This document shows positions 1 through 8,029 of a stretch of DNA of 64,000 nt, piece by piece; the first letter of the stretch is position 1, and every line of letters starts with the position of its first letter. The notes beneath the pieces are model-generated. The model made no database searches, had not been told where the DNA came from, and saw only the letters and a list, made by a program, of their open reading frames with translations. Both the position numbers and the translations under genes were made by a program. The DNA is from Desulfobacter hydrogenophilus (GTDB lineage Bacteria; Desulfobacterota; Desulfobacteria; Desulfobacterales; Desulfobacteraceae), in contig NZ_CP036313.1 in NCBI RefSeq assembly GCF_004319545.1, forward strand, positions 2,792,501-2,856,500, written 5' to 3'.

Positions 1-263
1 TTTCACAATACATTCCTCTTCTCTAAAAAAGGGTGTTGGAAACGACAGTACTAAATAAACGCAATTATTTTAAATTTCAAGTGATTAGGTGTTGGGATAA
101 CCTTTGTTTAAGTGTTTGCTTTTTAAGGTTTAAATCAAAAAAAACAACCCAAAAAAACAAAGTCATTATGCTTTAAGAATTATCAGACGGATGGTCACAA
201 GGCAATTCAAAAAGATATTTTTAAGGCTCATCTTAAATATGGAGTTACATCTTGAGTAGTCAA

Positions 264-391
264 TTAAGGAATGAGACCGAAATAACTTGACCTGGGAGCG
301 CGGGCGTCCCGCCTGCATTTTTACTGCAGGCGGGACGCCCGCGCTCCCGGATATATCAAAATGGGCAAGTTATTTAAAATCCGTTCCTAAG
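264..391. repeat. Fold-back element carrying a nested GC-rich hairpin
   Basis: The outer arms are imperfect inverted repeats. The left arm (264-292) begins TTAAGGAATGAGACC and continues to AAATAACTTG. The right arm (363-391) reads CAAGTTATTTAAAATCCG and ends TTCCTAAG. These ends resemble the termini of the 160-bp elements at 7817 and 44261. The centre holds an unrelated GC-rich hairpin (294-348), so a second repeat seems to be nested inside a diverged fold-back element. Confidence 0.6.
294..348. repeat. Perfect 24-bp GC-rich hairpin (REP-like)
   Basis: The arms 294-317 and 325-348 are perfect reverse complements separated by the 7-nt loop TTTTTAC. The arm begins GGGAGCGCGGGCGTCCCGCC. The GC content is far above that of the flanks. 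Repeats of this sort are dispersed in many environmental bacterial genomes. It lies outside any gene and has no downstream T-run, so a repeat is a better reading than a terminator. Confidence 0.75.
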
Positions 392-431
392 TGTTACATC
401 GGACCTCTATTTTATATTAGGACCTGCATGA

Positions 432-501
432 AGATTTGATACGCCTTGTATATGACCCAAAGTTCAGCGCAATTTTGTTCACTTTATTTCATCTACGGTC
501 C
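432..501. repeat. Degenerate half copy of the 160-bp fold-back element
   Basis: The stretch contains ATACGCCTTGTATATGA and ends CGGTCCTAAG. It aligns with the right half of the element at 7817-7976, which has ATACGCCTTGTAGATGA and ends CGGTCCTAAG. The matching left half is missing or too diverged to see. Confidence 0.55.
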
Positions 502-584
502 TAAGTTGACCCGAGCAGTTTTTTTCCCAAAAACCTTTAATTCTAAAATAAATTTCGGTAATATTGAGGGCTTAAACTGTTTTT

Positions 585-645
585 AGGGCACAAGGTCTGT
601 GGCGTTTGCCGGCAAAAACCTTATGTTTAAAGAGACTTGTGCCCT
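585..645. promoter_or_regulatory. Long stem-loop ahead of the His-rich gene
   Basis: AGGGCACAAGGTCT (585-598) pairs with AGAGACTTGTGCCCT (631-645), enclosing 32 nt that contain a further small stem (GGC...GCC). It ends about 30 nt before the ATG at 677 and has no T-run. It could be a structured leader or a dispersed palindrome. No known riboswitch class was recognised. Confidence 0.35.
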
Positions 646-676
646 CAACCTGCAATAATGAAAGGCTTTAAAGATC

Positions 677-988
677 ATGTGCAACCATTGTAGTGATCAC
701 AATCACGACCATCACCACCACGAACATCCTGAAATTGTTCAGCTGATGCCTGTCCAAAACAGTCTGTTTGCCGTCTACCAGACCAAAGACCCCCTGGACT
801 TCAGTGTTGAAACCGGCAAAAACGGTCTCAGCCTTGTTCCAGTGCTGTTCATGGGTTTAATCCGCCATGGAGAAAAGACCATGGTGGAAGGTTTTTTTGC
901 CTCCAGTACCATTAACTCCTGCGAGGATACCCAAGGGTTCAAGGGGTATGCCTCATCCCTGGCACATGCTGAAAAACTGTACGCTTGA
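677..988 (+). CDS. Small protein with His/Cys-rich N-terminus, unknown function
   Basis: This 103-residue protein was not recognised. Its first 19 residues contain a CxxC (MCNHC) followed by a dense His/Asp cluster (DHNHDHHHHEH), the kind of segment that binds Ni, Zn or Co in metallochaperones. The rest is an ordinary soluble domain without signal peptide or membrane segment. The spacing upstream of the ATG shows only a weak AAAGG. It precedes iorA by about 85 nt on the same strand but has its own structured leader at 585-645. A role in metal handling is inference from composition only. Confidence 0.6.
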   Translation: MCNHCSDHNHDHHHHEHPEIVQLMPVQNSLFAVYQTKDPLDFSVETGKNGLSLVPVLFMGLIRHGEKTMVEGFFASSTINSCEDTQGFKGYASSLAHAEKLYA

Positions 989-1074
989 AATTAATCCCTT
1001 TTTTATAATTAAAACTTAGATGACCTGATGGGAGATGCACCTGTCAGCGTTTTTTTGTTTAAGGAGTTGTGCGC

Positions 1075-2922
1075 ATGCATAAACTGTTAAAGGACAGCCC
1101 CGGAGAGAAAATCATGCTCCTGGGCAACGAAGCCATTGCAAGGGGCGCTGTTGAAGCCGGTGTCGCCTTTGCCACCACATATCCGGGGACCCCGTCCTCA
1201 GAAGTCTCTTTGAATCTGTTTCAGATGTCCAGAGAATCTGATCTGTATTTTGAATACTCCACCAATGAAAAAGTCGCCCTGGAAGTTGCGGCTGCTGCGG
1301 CCAATTCAGGACTTCGCACCTTTTGTATGATGAAGCATGTGGGGCTTAACGTGGCGGCTGATCCGTTGATGACCCTTGCCTATATCGGCGTAACTGCCGG
1401 CATGGTGATTTTAACAGCAGACGACCCGGCCATGTTCTCCAGCCAGAACGAGCAGGACAACCGCTACTATGCCAAGTTCGGTCATTTTCCCATGTTCGAA
1501 CCTTCGTGTGTGGCCGAGGCCAAGGATATGATCAAAGAGGCCTTTGAACTGTCTGAAACCCTGAAACAGCCCGTGATCCTGCGCACCACCACCCGGATCA
1601 ACCACTCCAATGCCTTTGTCACCTTTGGCGACATTAAAGAGCGACAGACAAACGGCCGGTTTGAAAGGAATCCCATGCGCTGCGTCACCGTGCCTGCCGT
1701 AGCCCGGAGACTGCATGTTAAGCTTCTGGAACGTATGGACAAGGCCGCCGGTATGTCTGAAGCTTCAGCATTCAATTTTGTTACAGGGCAGGGCGTATGG
1801 GGGGTTGTGGCCAACGGAGTGAGCTACCATTATGCCCTGGATGCCGTAAAAGATCTTGGCATCGAATCAAAGGTTAAGATTCTTCGCCCCGGGTTTTCCA
1901 ACCCCATGCCCAAGGATAAGATTAAAGACTTCCTGTCCGGCTGTGAAAAGGTGCTTGTCATCGAAGAGGGAGAACCCTTCATGGAAGAGGCCATCAAGGC
2001 CTTTGCCCAGGAAGCGGGCCTTGTCATTCCCATCCAGGGCAAGACCGATACCCTGTTCACATCGTTAGGGGAATTTCATCCCGCGATGGTCCGGGAGAAT
2101 ATTGCGGCCTTTTTCGGCATAGATTTTACCCCGGCCCCAAAGATTGATACCTCCGATATACCTGAAATAGCCAACCGTCCCCCCAATCTTTGCTCCGGAT
2201 GCTCCCACAGGGCCACCTTCTACGCCATTAAAAAAGCTGCCCAGGGAATGGATGTTATTCACCCCAGTGATATCGGTTGCTACACGTTAGGCTTTATGCC
2301 GCCGTTGTCCATTGGGGATTTTGTGATCTGCATGGGTGGGTCGGTGAGTACCTCCTGCGGTTTCAGCAAGGCCACGGACCAGAAGGTGGTCAGTGTGATC
2401 GGCGACTCCACCTTTTTTCATTCAGGCATTACAGGCCTTGTCAATGCCGTGTTCAACCGCCACAACTTCACTTTGGTGATTCTTGAAAACGGCATCACCG
2501 CCATGACCGGCCATCAGCCTCATCCGGGCGTGGATATGGAATTGATGGGCATGGACGGGTACGGCCGGGTAAATATTGAAAATCTGGTCAAAGCACTGGG
2601 CGTCGAGCATGTTTCCGTGATCAAGCCCTTTAAAGTGAAAAAGAGCATTGAAACCCTTAAAGAAGCCATGGCCTTTGACGGTGTCTCCGTTGTCATCTCC
2701 CAGGAGCCCTGTATCCTCTGGGCAAAGAGCATTAAACTTAAAAAACCCAGAGCTTTTGAGGTGACCGATAAATGTACGGACCACAAGGAGTGTATCAACG
2801 GGATCGCCTGTCCATCCTTTTACATTGAAGAGGGCCGGGTGAAAATTGATGCGGATACCTGTGTGGGTTGTGCTTTGTGCGCCCAGATCTGTCCTGAAAA
2901 CGCCATCCGCCCATTGAAATAG
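1075..2922 (+). CDS. iorA: Indolepyruvate:ferredoxin oxidoreductase, alpha subunit
   Basis: The enzyme oxidatively decarboxylates aryl pyruvates from Trp, Phe and Tyr to aryl-acetyl-CoA, reducing ferredoxin, and acts in the cytoplasm with IorB. The 615-residue protein starts with a pyruvate-ferredoxin-oxidoreductase N-domain (TTYPGTPSSE, about residue 30). A thiamine-diphosphate domain follows with VIGDSTFFHSG and ENGITAMTGHQ (about 440-480). The C-terminal ferredoxin region has the cluster motif CVGCALCAQICP and a second, atypically spaced set of cysteines (CTDHKECINGIACP). The ATG at 1075 is preferred over the GTG at 1069 because AAGGAG (1061-1066) sits 8 nt before it. iorB follows after 19 nt. 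Confidence 0.95.
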   Translation: MHKLLKDSPGEKIMLLGNEAIARGAVEAGVAFATTYPGTPSSEVSLNLFQMSRESDLYFEYSTNEKVALEVAAAAANSGLRTFCMMKHVGLNVAADPLMTLAYIGVTAGMVILTADDPAMFSSQNEQDNRYYAKFGHFPMFEPSCVAEAKDMIKEAFELSETLKQPVILRTTTRINHSNAFVTFGDIKERQTNGRFERNPMRCVTVPAVARRLHVKLLERMDKAAGMSEASAFNFVTGQGVWGVVANGVSYHYALDAVKDLGIESKVKILRPGFSNPMPKDKIKDFLSGCEKVLVIEEGEPFMEEAIKAFAQEAGLVIPIQGKTDTLFTSLGEFHPAMVRENIAAFFGIDFTPAPKIDTSDIPEIANRPPNLCSGCSHRATFYAIKKAAQGMDVIHPSDIGCYTLGFMPPLSIGDFVICMGGSVSTSCGFSKATDQKVVSVIGDSTFFHSGITGLVNAVFNRHNFTLVILENGITAMTGHQPHPGVDMELMGMDGYGRVNIENLVKALGVEHVSVIKPFKVKKSIETLKEAMAFDGVSVVISQEPCILWAKSIKLKKPRAFEVTDKCTDHKECINGIACPSFYIEEGRVKIDADTCVGCALCAQICPENAIRPLK

Positions 2923-2941
2923 ACAAGGAGATAAGTTCGAT

Positions 2942-3541
2942 ATGAAACCATTAAGAATGATCATCGTTGCAGTTGGCGGACAGGGCAATCTTCTGGCATC
3001 CAAGGTCCTGGGCGAAGCCGCCCTCATTGAAGGGGTGGAGGTGAGAATGAGCGAGATCCACGGCATGGCCCAGCGCGGCGGTGTGGTGGAATCCTCCATT
3101 ATTTTCGGCGATGCCTCATCCTCCATTATTTCCGATGGGGAAGCCGATATTCTGCTGGGATTTGAACCGGCTGAAACCCTTCGCGCCATTGCCCGGTGTT
3201 CTGCCAATACAAAAGTGATTACCAACACCGCGACCCTGCCGCCCTTTACCGTGGGCATCGGCAAAGGGACCTACCCCGAGGTGGATGAAATCAAACGGGT
3301 GCTCAAGGAGAAGACCGCCGGCCTTGTGGCCATAGACGCCATGGCCTTGGCCCGTGAAGCCGGCTCCCCCATGAGTGTGAATATTGTGCTGTTGGGCGCC
3401 TTGATCCAGACCGGTGCCCTGGGCTTTTCAAAGGAAAACGTCAAGGCCGCGATCAAACGCAGGATTAAACCGGCGCTTGTCGAGATGAATCTTAACGCCT
3501 TTGATTTGGGATTTGAAGCTGCTGCAGCCGGCACGGTATAA
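2942..3541 (+). CDS. iorB: Indolepyruvate:ferredoxin oxidoreductase, beta subunit
   Basis: This is the gamma-type subunit of the 2-oxoacid:ferredoxin oxidoreductase family and the partner of IorA. The 199 residues begin with the family's glycine-rich motif VGGQGNLLASKVLGEAA and have the typical HGMAQRGGVVES segment near residue 40. The length is normal for stand-alone IorB. It lies 19 nt after iorA with AAGGAG upstream, so the two form an operon. The downstream gene aroQ is 68 nt away. Together with aroQ this suggests aromatic-compound metabolism, though iorAB would mostly serve fermentation or reversible synthesis of aromatic amino acids. Confidence 0.93.
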   Translation: MKPLRMIIVAVGGQGNLLASKVLGEAALIEGVEVRMSEIHGMAQRGGVVESSIIFGDASSSIISDGEADILLGFEPAETLRAIARCSANTKVITNTATLPPFTVGIGKGTYPEVDEIKRVLKEKTAGLVAIDAMALAREAGSPMSVNIVLLGALIQTGALGFSKENVKAAIKRRIKPALVEMNLNAFDLGFEAAAAGTV

Positions 3542-3609
3542 CTGAAAACCGCTTTTGTCCCGGCACAGTCTTTTTGTTCCGGGGCACAAAGACGGTTAGA
3601 GAGGAAAAG

Positions 3610-4071
3610 ATGAATACTCAAGAGCAGATAACACCGGGCATAATTCATGTCATTAATGGTCCCAATTTAAACATGCTGGGAAAAAGGGAACCCGAAATTT
3701 ACGGGGCGCTTACCCTTGATCAGATCAACGAAGAACTCAAAAATCGCGCAGATGCATTGGGACTTTCCCTGGATTTTTTCCAGTCCAATCACGAAGGTGA
3801 GATCCTGGATTATATCCATGTCGCGTTTGAACAGGGGCCTGCCGGTGTGATTATCAATCCGGGTGCCTTGACCCATACCTCTGTGGCCCTGCGTGATGCC
3901 ATTTCCATGCTGTCATGCCCCATTGTAGAGGTGCATCTGTCCAATATCCATAAGCGCGAAACTTTTCGCCATACCTCCATGATTGCCGGTATTGCCACCG
4001 GCCAGCTTACCGGGTTCGGCCATTATGGCTATTATATGGCCCTTGATTTTCTTCACTCCCTGGCCGGTTGA
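3610..4071 (+). CDS. aroQ: Type II 3-dehydroquinate dehydratase
   Basis: This shikimate-pathway enzyme converts 3-dehydroquinate to 3-dehydroshikimate in the cytoplasm and forms a dodecamer. The 153 residues match the usual length of the type II family. They show the N-terminal motif INGPNLNMLGKREPEIYG with the catalytic Tyr, then FFQSNHEGEI, then INPGALTHTSVALRDA, and VHLSNIHKRETFRHTS with the His/Arg residues that bind substrate. The ATG at 3610 is chosen over the longer frame because GAGGAAAAG lies directly before it and the family motif begins soon after. Its stop overlaps the start region of tatD. Confidence 0.95.
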   Translation: MNTQEQITPGIIHVINGPNLNMLGKREPEIYGALTLDQINEELKNRADALGLSLDFFQSNHEGEILDYIHVAFEQGPAGVIINPGALTHTSVALRDAISMLSCPIVEVHLSNIHKRETFRHTSMIAGIATGQLTGFGHYGYYMALDFLHSLAG

Positions 4072-4073
4072 GC

Positions 4074-4880
4074 ATGACCGGGTTCTTTGACGTCCATACT
4101 CATCTCCATGATCCACGGATAATTGAAAACGCCCCGGATATTGTTCAACGAGCCCAAGACGCCGGGGTGGCAAAAATAGCTACCTGCGCCACCATGGAAG
4201 ACAATTTTGGGAGTACATCCCAATTGTCGGAAAACTTTTCCTGTGTGGTGCCTTTCTTTGGGATTCATCCCTGGTTTCTTGACACCCTTAGCCCGGATTG
4301 GGCGAAGAATCTGGGCCAATGGCTGGAAAAAATACCCGCCGGGGTAGGGGAGGTTGGGCTTGATTTCATGGACAAAGGGGCTGACCGGGATCTGCAGGTT
4401 CAGGTTTTTAAAACCCACCTGGCCTTGGCCTGTGACTTGAACCGGCCCATTAACATCCATATCCGCAAGGCCTGGGACACAATAGTGAAAATTTTGAAAC
4501 ACCATGGCCCTCTGGCCGCAGGCGGGGTCATCCACTCCTATTCCGGATCTGCCGACCTTGTTCCGGTTCTTGAGAAATACAATCTTCATATCTCCTTTTC
4601 CGGATCCGTAACCCGGCCCAATGCCAAAAAGGTGGGCTTGGCCTTAAACGCGGTCAGTCTTGACCGGATTGTTTTTGAGACCGACACCCCGGATATTGTG
4701 CCCCAGTTTATTCTGGATGCCCATCCCGGGGAGACCTCGTTAAATGAGCCGGCCAATGTGCCGGAGATTGTCAGGGTGGCGGCAGAGCGAAGGGGCATCT
4801 CATTTGAAACCCTGGCACAACATGGATATGAGAATAGCCTGGATCTGTTTGGGTCTATTTTAAAGGAGAAAACCAAATGA
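4074..4880 (+). CDS. tatD: TatD-family metal-dependent hydrolase (DNase)
   Basis: TatD proteins are cytoplasmic metal-dependent nucleases with a TIM-barrel fold, linked to DNA quality control. The 268-residue product has the metal-binding HxH at the start (FDVHTHLHD), the Glu motif GEVGLDF near residue 98, His in NIHIRKAWDT and in VIHSYSGS, and the final Asp in ETDTPDIVP. All metal ligands are present. The ATG at 4074 lies 3 nt past the aroQ stop (4069-4071); a TTG at 4068 would overlap it. The 3' end overlaps the next gene as ATGA, so aroQ, tatD and the E1-like gene are probably translationally coupled. Confidence 0.92.
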   Translation: MTGFFDVHTHLHDPRIIENAPDIVQRAQDAGVAKIATCATMEDNFGSTSQLSENFSCVVPFFGIHPWFLDTLSPDWAKNLGQWLEKIPAGVGEVGLDFMDKGADRDLQVQVFKTHLALACDLNRPINIHIRKAWDTIVKILKHHGPLAAGGVIHSYSGSADLVPVLEKYNLHISFSGSVTRPNAKKVGLALNAVSLDRIVFETDTPDIVPQFILDAHPGETSLNEPANVPEIVRVAAERRGISFETLAQHGYENSLDLFGSILKEKTK

Positions 4881-5650
4881 CCCGGGATTCAAGCCTGATC
4901 AATCCCTTTGCCCGACTTGAGCAACTGTTGGGAAAGGCGGCGGTTGATCGGCTTAAGCGTTCCCGGGTGGCCGTCTTCGGCCTGGGGGCTGTGGGCTCTT
5001 TTGTGGTGGAGGCCCTGGCACGGTCCGGTATCGGTTATTTGCGGCTTGTGGATTTTGACCGGGTGGACGCTTCCAATATCAACCGGCAGATTTATGCCCT
5101 GCACTCTACCCAGGGGCTGGAAAAAGCAGTCGTGGCCCGAGCCCGGGTTCTGGATATCAATCCCGATTGTGAGGTGGATCTGCGCACTTCTTTTGTCAAT
5201 GCCGACAGCCTGTCCCAGTTTTTAAGCCCGGATCTGGACATGGTGGTGGATGCCATTGACGGGCTCAACGCAAAGGTCAGTCTGATCCTGGAGGCAAAAC
5301 AGATGGGGCTTAATCTTATATCCTCCATGGGGGCTGCGGGCAGAACCGATGTATCCATGATCCGAACAGGGGATCTTTTTGACACCGAAGTGTGTCCCCT
5401 GGCCCGGATGGTGCGACGACGGCTGCGCCGCCGGGGACTTTCCAGCGGCGTGCCCTGCGTTTACTCCATTGAGCCTCCACTGAACAAGGAACCCTTTGAG
5501 GATAAAGATGCCGTGGATCCCCTGGAGCAGGACCATGTGGATGGCGGCCATGGCCGGCCAAGGCCGCCGATCGGGTCTGCCACCTGGGTGCCGGGGTGTT
5601 TCGGGTTGACCATCGCAGGCCTTGCGGCAAAGACCCTTACCTCTGAATAG
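4877..5650 (+). CDS. tcdA: tRNA threonylcarbamoyladenosine dehydratase (E1-like)
   Basis: TcdA uses ATP to cyclise t6A to ct6A at position 37 of ANN-decoding tRNAs. The 257-residue protein has an E1/ThiF Rossmann fold with nucleotide motif VFGLGAVGSFVVEALARSG (about 33-51), the acidic LVDFDRVDASNINRQ segment, and VVDAIDGLNAKV. The C-terminal part follows the TcdA pattern (LFDTEVCPLARMVRRRL, then VPCVYSIEPP), which separates it from MoeB and ThiF. The start ATG overlaps the tatD stop. ThiF-family members with other substrates cannot be fully excluded. A second, unrelated E1-like gene sits at 45768. Confidence 0.8.
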   Translation: MTRDSSLINPFARLEQLLGKAAVDRLKRSRVAVFGLGAVGSFVVEALARSGIGYLRLVDFDRVDASNINRQIYALHSTQGLEKAVVARARVLDINPDCEVDLRTSFVNADSLSQFLSPDLDMVVDAIDGLNAKVSLILEAKQMGLNLISSMGAAGRTDVSMIRTGDLFDTEVCPLARMVRRRLRRRGLSSGVPCVYSIEPPLNKEPFEDKDAVDPLEQDHVDGGHGRPRPPIGSATWVPGCFGLTIAGLAAKTLTSE

Positions 5651-5890
5651 CGCATTCCCGCCAGTTTTTTATACGCCTATCAATTGGATTTTAAATTTGA
5701 TTTGAGGCGGACTTGTGGGTTGGTAACTATCGGGGTTAATCTCCAGTTGGTTTTCTGCTTTTTATTTTAAGCCGGCACTATTTACAGGGTTTAAGAAAAG
5801 TTGAAAGGGTAATAGACAGAATCCGCTTATCACTATATTGGCCCATTCTGCCAATTTCACTGTTAGCGTATTGATCAATAAAGGGAATAT

Positions 5891-6256
5891 ATGGTTTTCA
5901 GGTACTCTATCAAATGCGATACATGTTCGACACCTCATACCTTAAGAATAAGCGTTGGACATAATGACTGGCAAGATCATACATTTATGGGTAATTCTGG
6001 GTATTTCTTAACAGGTTATCATCATCATGAACCTTTATTGGAAGAGAAAATCAGAACCGGAAAGCCTTTTGGCCCGAATAGTTTCTATTTTATTATTAAA
6101 AATATTATCGGATGGAATCCTCGACCAGGGTTACCGGGCTGCCTAAAAAGAAATAGTATCATCTCCTTGGAATTAATGAGGACCGTATTTCCAATGGGCC
6201 TATCCGCCTGTTATGAGCTTAACAGGCATTTTTCATTGTCTTCTTGTGATTCATAA
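5891..6256 (+). CDS. Doubtful ORF, possibly a decayed zinc-ribbon-like protein
   Basis: An ATG with AAAGGG 5 nt upstream opens a 121-codon frame whose first 35 or so residues look protein-like: a CxxC (CDTC) followed by LRISVGHNDWQDHTF, reminiscent of small Cys-pair proteins. The expected second Cys pair is missing, the later part has no recognisable pattern, and the 3' end runs 46 nt into the convergent VOC gene. It may be the surviving 5' end of a broken gene. Not recognised. Confidence 0.25.
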   Translation: MVFRYSIKCDTCSTPHTLRISVGHNDWQDHTFMGNSGYFLTGYHHHEPLLEEKIRTGKPFGPNSFYFIIKNIIGWNPRPGLPGCLKRNSIISLELMRTVFPMGLSACYELNRHFSLSSCDS

Positions 6257-6651
6257 TAACGAGCTTCTATCAAGTTTTTTTCTGGATCTCGAAAATACAC
6301 GGATGTTCCAGTTCCACGAGATCCCCAACGCAACACGGGGCCTTCTTCTATATCTATATTATTCTCCTGAAGTCGTTTCAAAAGGTCCTCCCAGGTTTGT
6401 TTTTTCAAAGCTATGCAGAAGTGATTTAAATTGTAGTTTATTTTCCCCGTTTGCGTATTGTGTTGCCACATCTTTTTGGGGAATAGATCAATTATGGTAC
6501 TGGTATTCATTCGCACCGATGGAAACGGCACTTTCCCAGCATAATATTCCTCGATTCTTTCAGGTTTCAACAACAGTACCTTCGTATAGAAATGAATCAT
6601 CTCCTCGTCACTCTTCATGTTCAAGACTATGTGGTCCATCAAGCATTCCAT
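6211..6651 (-). CDS. VOC (glyoxalase/bleomycin-resistance) family protein
   Basis: The 146-residue protein has the single-module VOC pattern. DHIVLNMKSDEEMIHFYTKVL opens the first beta-alpha-beta unit, NHFCIALKKQTWEDLLKRL lies near the middle, and the end reads GTSVYFRDPEKNLIEARYY with the usual final Glu ligand. VOC proteins are cytoplasmic metal-dependent lyases, dioxygenases or drug-binding proteins, and the substrate cannot be read from the sequence. It stands alone on the minus strand. A longer upstream frame is not needed, since the motif begins within six residues of this ATG. Confidence 0.8.
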   Translation of the reverse strand: MECLMDHIVLNMKSDEEMIHFYTKVLLLKPERIEEYYAGKVPFPSVRMNTSTIIDLFPKKMWQHNTQTGKINYNLNHFCIALKKQTWEDLLKRLQENNIDIEEGPVLRWGSRGTGTSVYFRDPEKNLIEARYYESQEDNEKCLLSS

Positions 6652-6850
6652 GTCCAGGGCCTCCCAAAATGATTGTTGACTCTCTTTATTTATTTTGAAT
6701 TGGATTTCAATCCACTCATTTCATGTAAACAAGAAAAAATAACTATAGATATATTAAGTAGAACGCTGTTTTTTTAATTAATGCAACCTGGTTCCTTTTT
6801 GTGTATATTAATCGAATTTTTATCAAACATATAATATATAAGGAATTAAA

Positions 6851-7465
6851 ATGAAAGTTGATTTAGATAAGGTCAGTTATGTTTTTGGACAAAGTGTAGG
6901 TGGTGATTTTAAAAGACAGGGATTTGAAATTGATCCTAAAATTTTTGCGGATTCTTTTATTGCGGCTTTTAACGGGAAAGAATCCGAGATGCCTGTTGGT
7001 GAAATGCAGCACATTATGCAAAATTTTCAAAGAGCGATGGAAGACAAAAAGCAGGCAGAGCGAATGCAATCAGGGGAAAAAAATATTGAAGCCGGAAAGA
7101 AATTTCTTGAAGAGAATAGTAAAAAAGAGGGGGTTAAAACCACTGAAAGCGGACTTCAGTATAAAGTGATCACTGAAGGAAGCGGAAAAAGGCCTGCTGC
7201 TACAGATACCGTTGAAACGCATTATGAAGGCAAGACACTTGATGGTATAATCTTTGACAGCTCATACAAACGTGAACAAACAACAACCTTTCCACTGAAT
7301 GGCGTAATCAAAGGTTGGACAGAAGCGCTTCAGCTTATGACTGAGGGTTCAAAATATGAGCTGTATATTCCATCTGAGCTTGCATATGGTTCAACCGGCA
7401 GTGGGGGAACGATTGAACCATATTCTACATTGATTTTCACTGTTGAACTTATTGCAGTAAAATAG
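6851..7465 (+). CDS. FKBP-type peptidyl-prolyl cis-trans isomerase (FklB/Mip-like)
   Basis: It catalyses proline isomerisation and chaperones folding. The 204 residues comprise an N-terminal dimerisation domain (VSYVFGQSVGGDFKRQG, about 1-90, helical and Lys/Glu-rich). The FKBP domain follows (about 95-204) with VETHYEGKTLDGIIFDSS, VIKGWTEALQLMTEGSKYELYIPSELAYG and the closing LIFTVELIAV. There is no signal peptide, which favours a cytoplasmic FklB-like protein over periplasmic FkpA or Mip. AAGGAAT precedes the ATG. The gene is isolated and followed by a strong hairpin at 7486-7521. Composition is more AT-rich than the neighbouring aroQ block. Confidence 0.9.
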   Translation: MKVDLDKVSYVFGQSVGGDFKRQGFEIDPKIFADSFIAAFNGKESEMPVGEMQHIMQNFQRAMEDKKQAERMQSGEKNIEAGKKFLEENSKKEGVKTTESGLQYKVITEGSGKRPAATDTVETHYEGKTLDGIIFDSSYKREQTTTFPLNGVIKGWTEALQLMTEGSKYELYIPSELAYGSTGSGGTIEPYSTLIFTVELIAVK

Positions 7466-7485
7466 CGGATCATCGTAAACAAACC

Positions 7486-7521
7486 TTAGCGGCCCATTTT
7501 GATACCAAAATGGGCCGCTAA
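7486..7521. terminator. Strong hairpin after the FKBP gene
   Basis: A perfect 16-bp stem (TTAGCGGCCCATTTTG with its complement) encloses the tetraloop ATAC, starting 20 nt past the FKBP stop codon. The stem is followed by AAAGAT rather than a U-run, so it is a terminator-like hairpin but not a canonical rho-independent one. Confidence 0.5.
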
Positions 7522-7734
7522 AAGATAAGGTGTGTGGATTGAAGATGAAATGGTATTGCCGTATTAACCTATTGAAACAAAATTAAATATTCTATATTAT
7601 AGTCCTATCTCATGGCTCTAATTCGTTAAATTTTTACCTGAATTTCTTTGGGGGAAACCTGGCCATCAGCTCCCTGTTAGCTTTTATAAATAGGCTGTCA
7701 AAATAAACGGGATATTCAGAGATGGAGATTTTAT

Positions 7735-7830
7735 ATGACTAAGTCAATTTCTGCCTCAGTTGGCAAGAATGGGGCTAACAGACCAAATGCCGTAAAAATA
7801 AGCCAAGAGCTACTAAGGACCGCAGATTAA
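7735..7830 (+). pseudogene. Truncated 5' end of a peptidoglycan-binding-like protein
   Basis: The frame has an ATG at 7735 and a GGAGAT-type ribosome site. It encodes 31 residues beginning MTKSISASVGKNGANRP and containing VKISQELL, a pattern typical of the start of peptidoglycan-binding-domain proteins (SVGxxGxNRPxDVxxVQxLL). The frame then runs into the left end of the fold-back element at 7817, whose bases supply its TAA stop. The remainder of the domain is not found downstream. The family match is from memory of the motif only. Confidence 0.4.
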
Positions 7831-7976
7831 ATAACTTGAACGAAATAGCTTGCCTTTTGGCCCATCTACTTCGTTGCATCAAAGGCCCAATAGGCATGCT
7901 ATTCAACCTTTAATACGCCTTGTAGATGAACCAAAATTCGGCGTTATTTCTGCCCAACTGATTTAATCCGCGGTCC
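7817..7976. mobile_element. 160-bp fold-back MITE-like element, copy 1
   Basis: The termini are inverted repeats: GGACCGCAGATTAAAT on the left, and on the right the complement of GGACCGCGGATTAAAT. The flanks carry TAA on both sides (7814-7816, 7977-7979), a possible 3-bp target duplication. The two halves are imperfect inverted copies of each other. Reverse-complemented, the element matches 44261-44420 over its whole length with about a dozen and a half differences. It has no coding capacity. It lies 53 nt before the amylase start and may carry regulatory signals or simply be inert. Confidence 0.75.
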
Positions 7977-8029
7977 TAAGCATATATATCCCGATTAATC
8001 TAAATTAAAAAAGAGGAGGGCACGTTATT

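Noticed and set aside
2422..3264. A 280-codon minus-strand frame opposite iorA/iorB
   Set aside because: It lies antisense to well-supported iorAB, has no ribosome site and no recognisable domain; it is a shadow frame.
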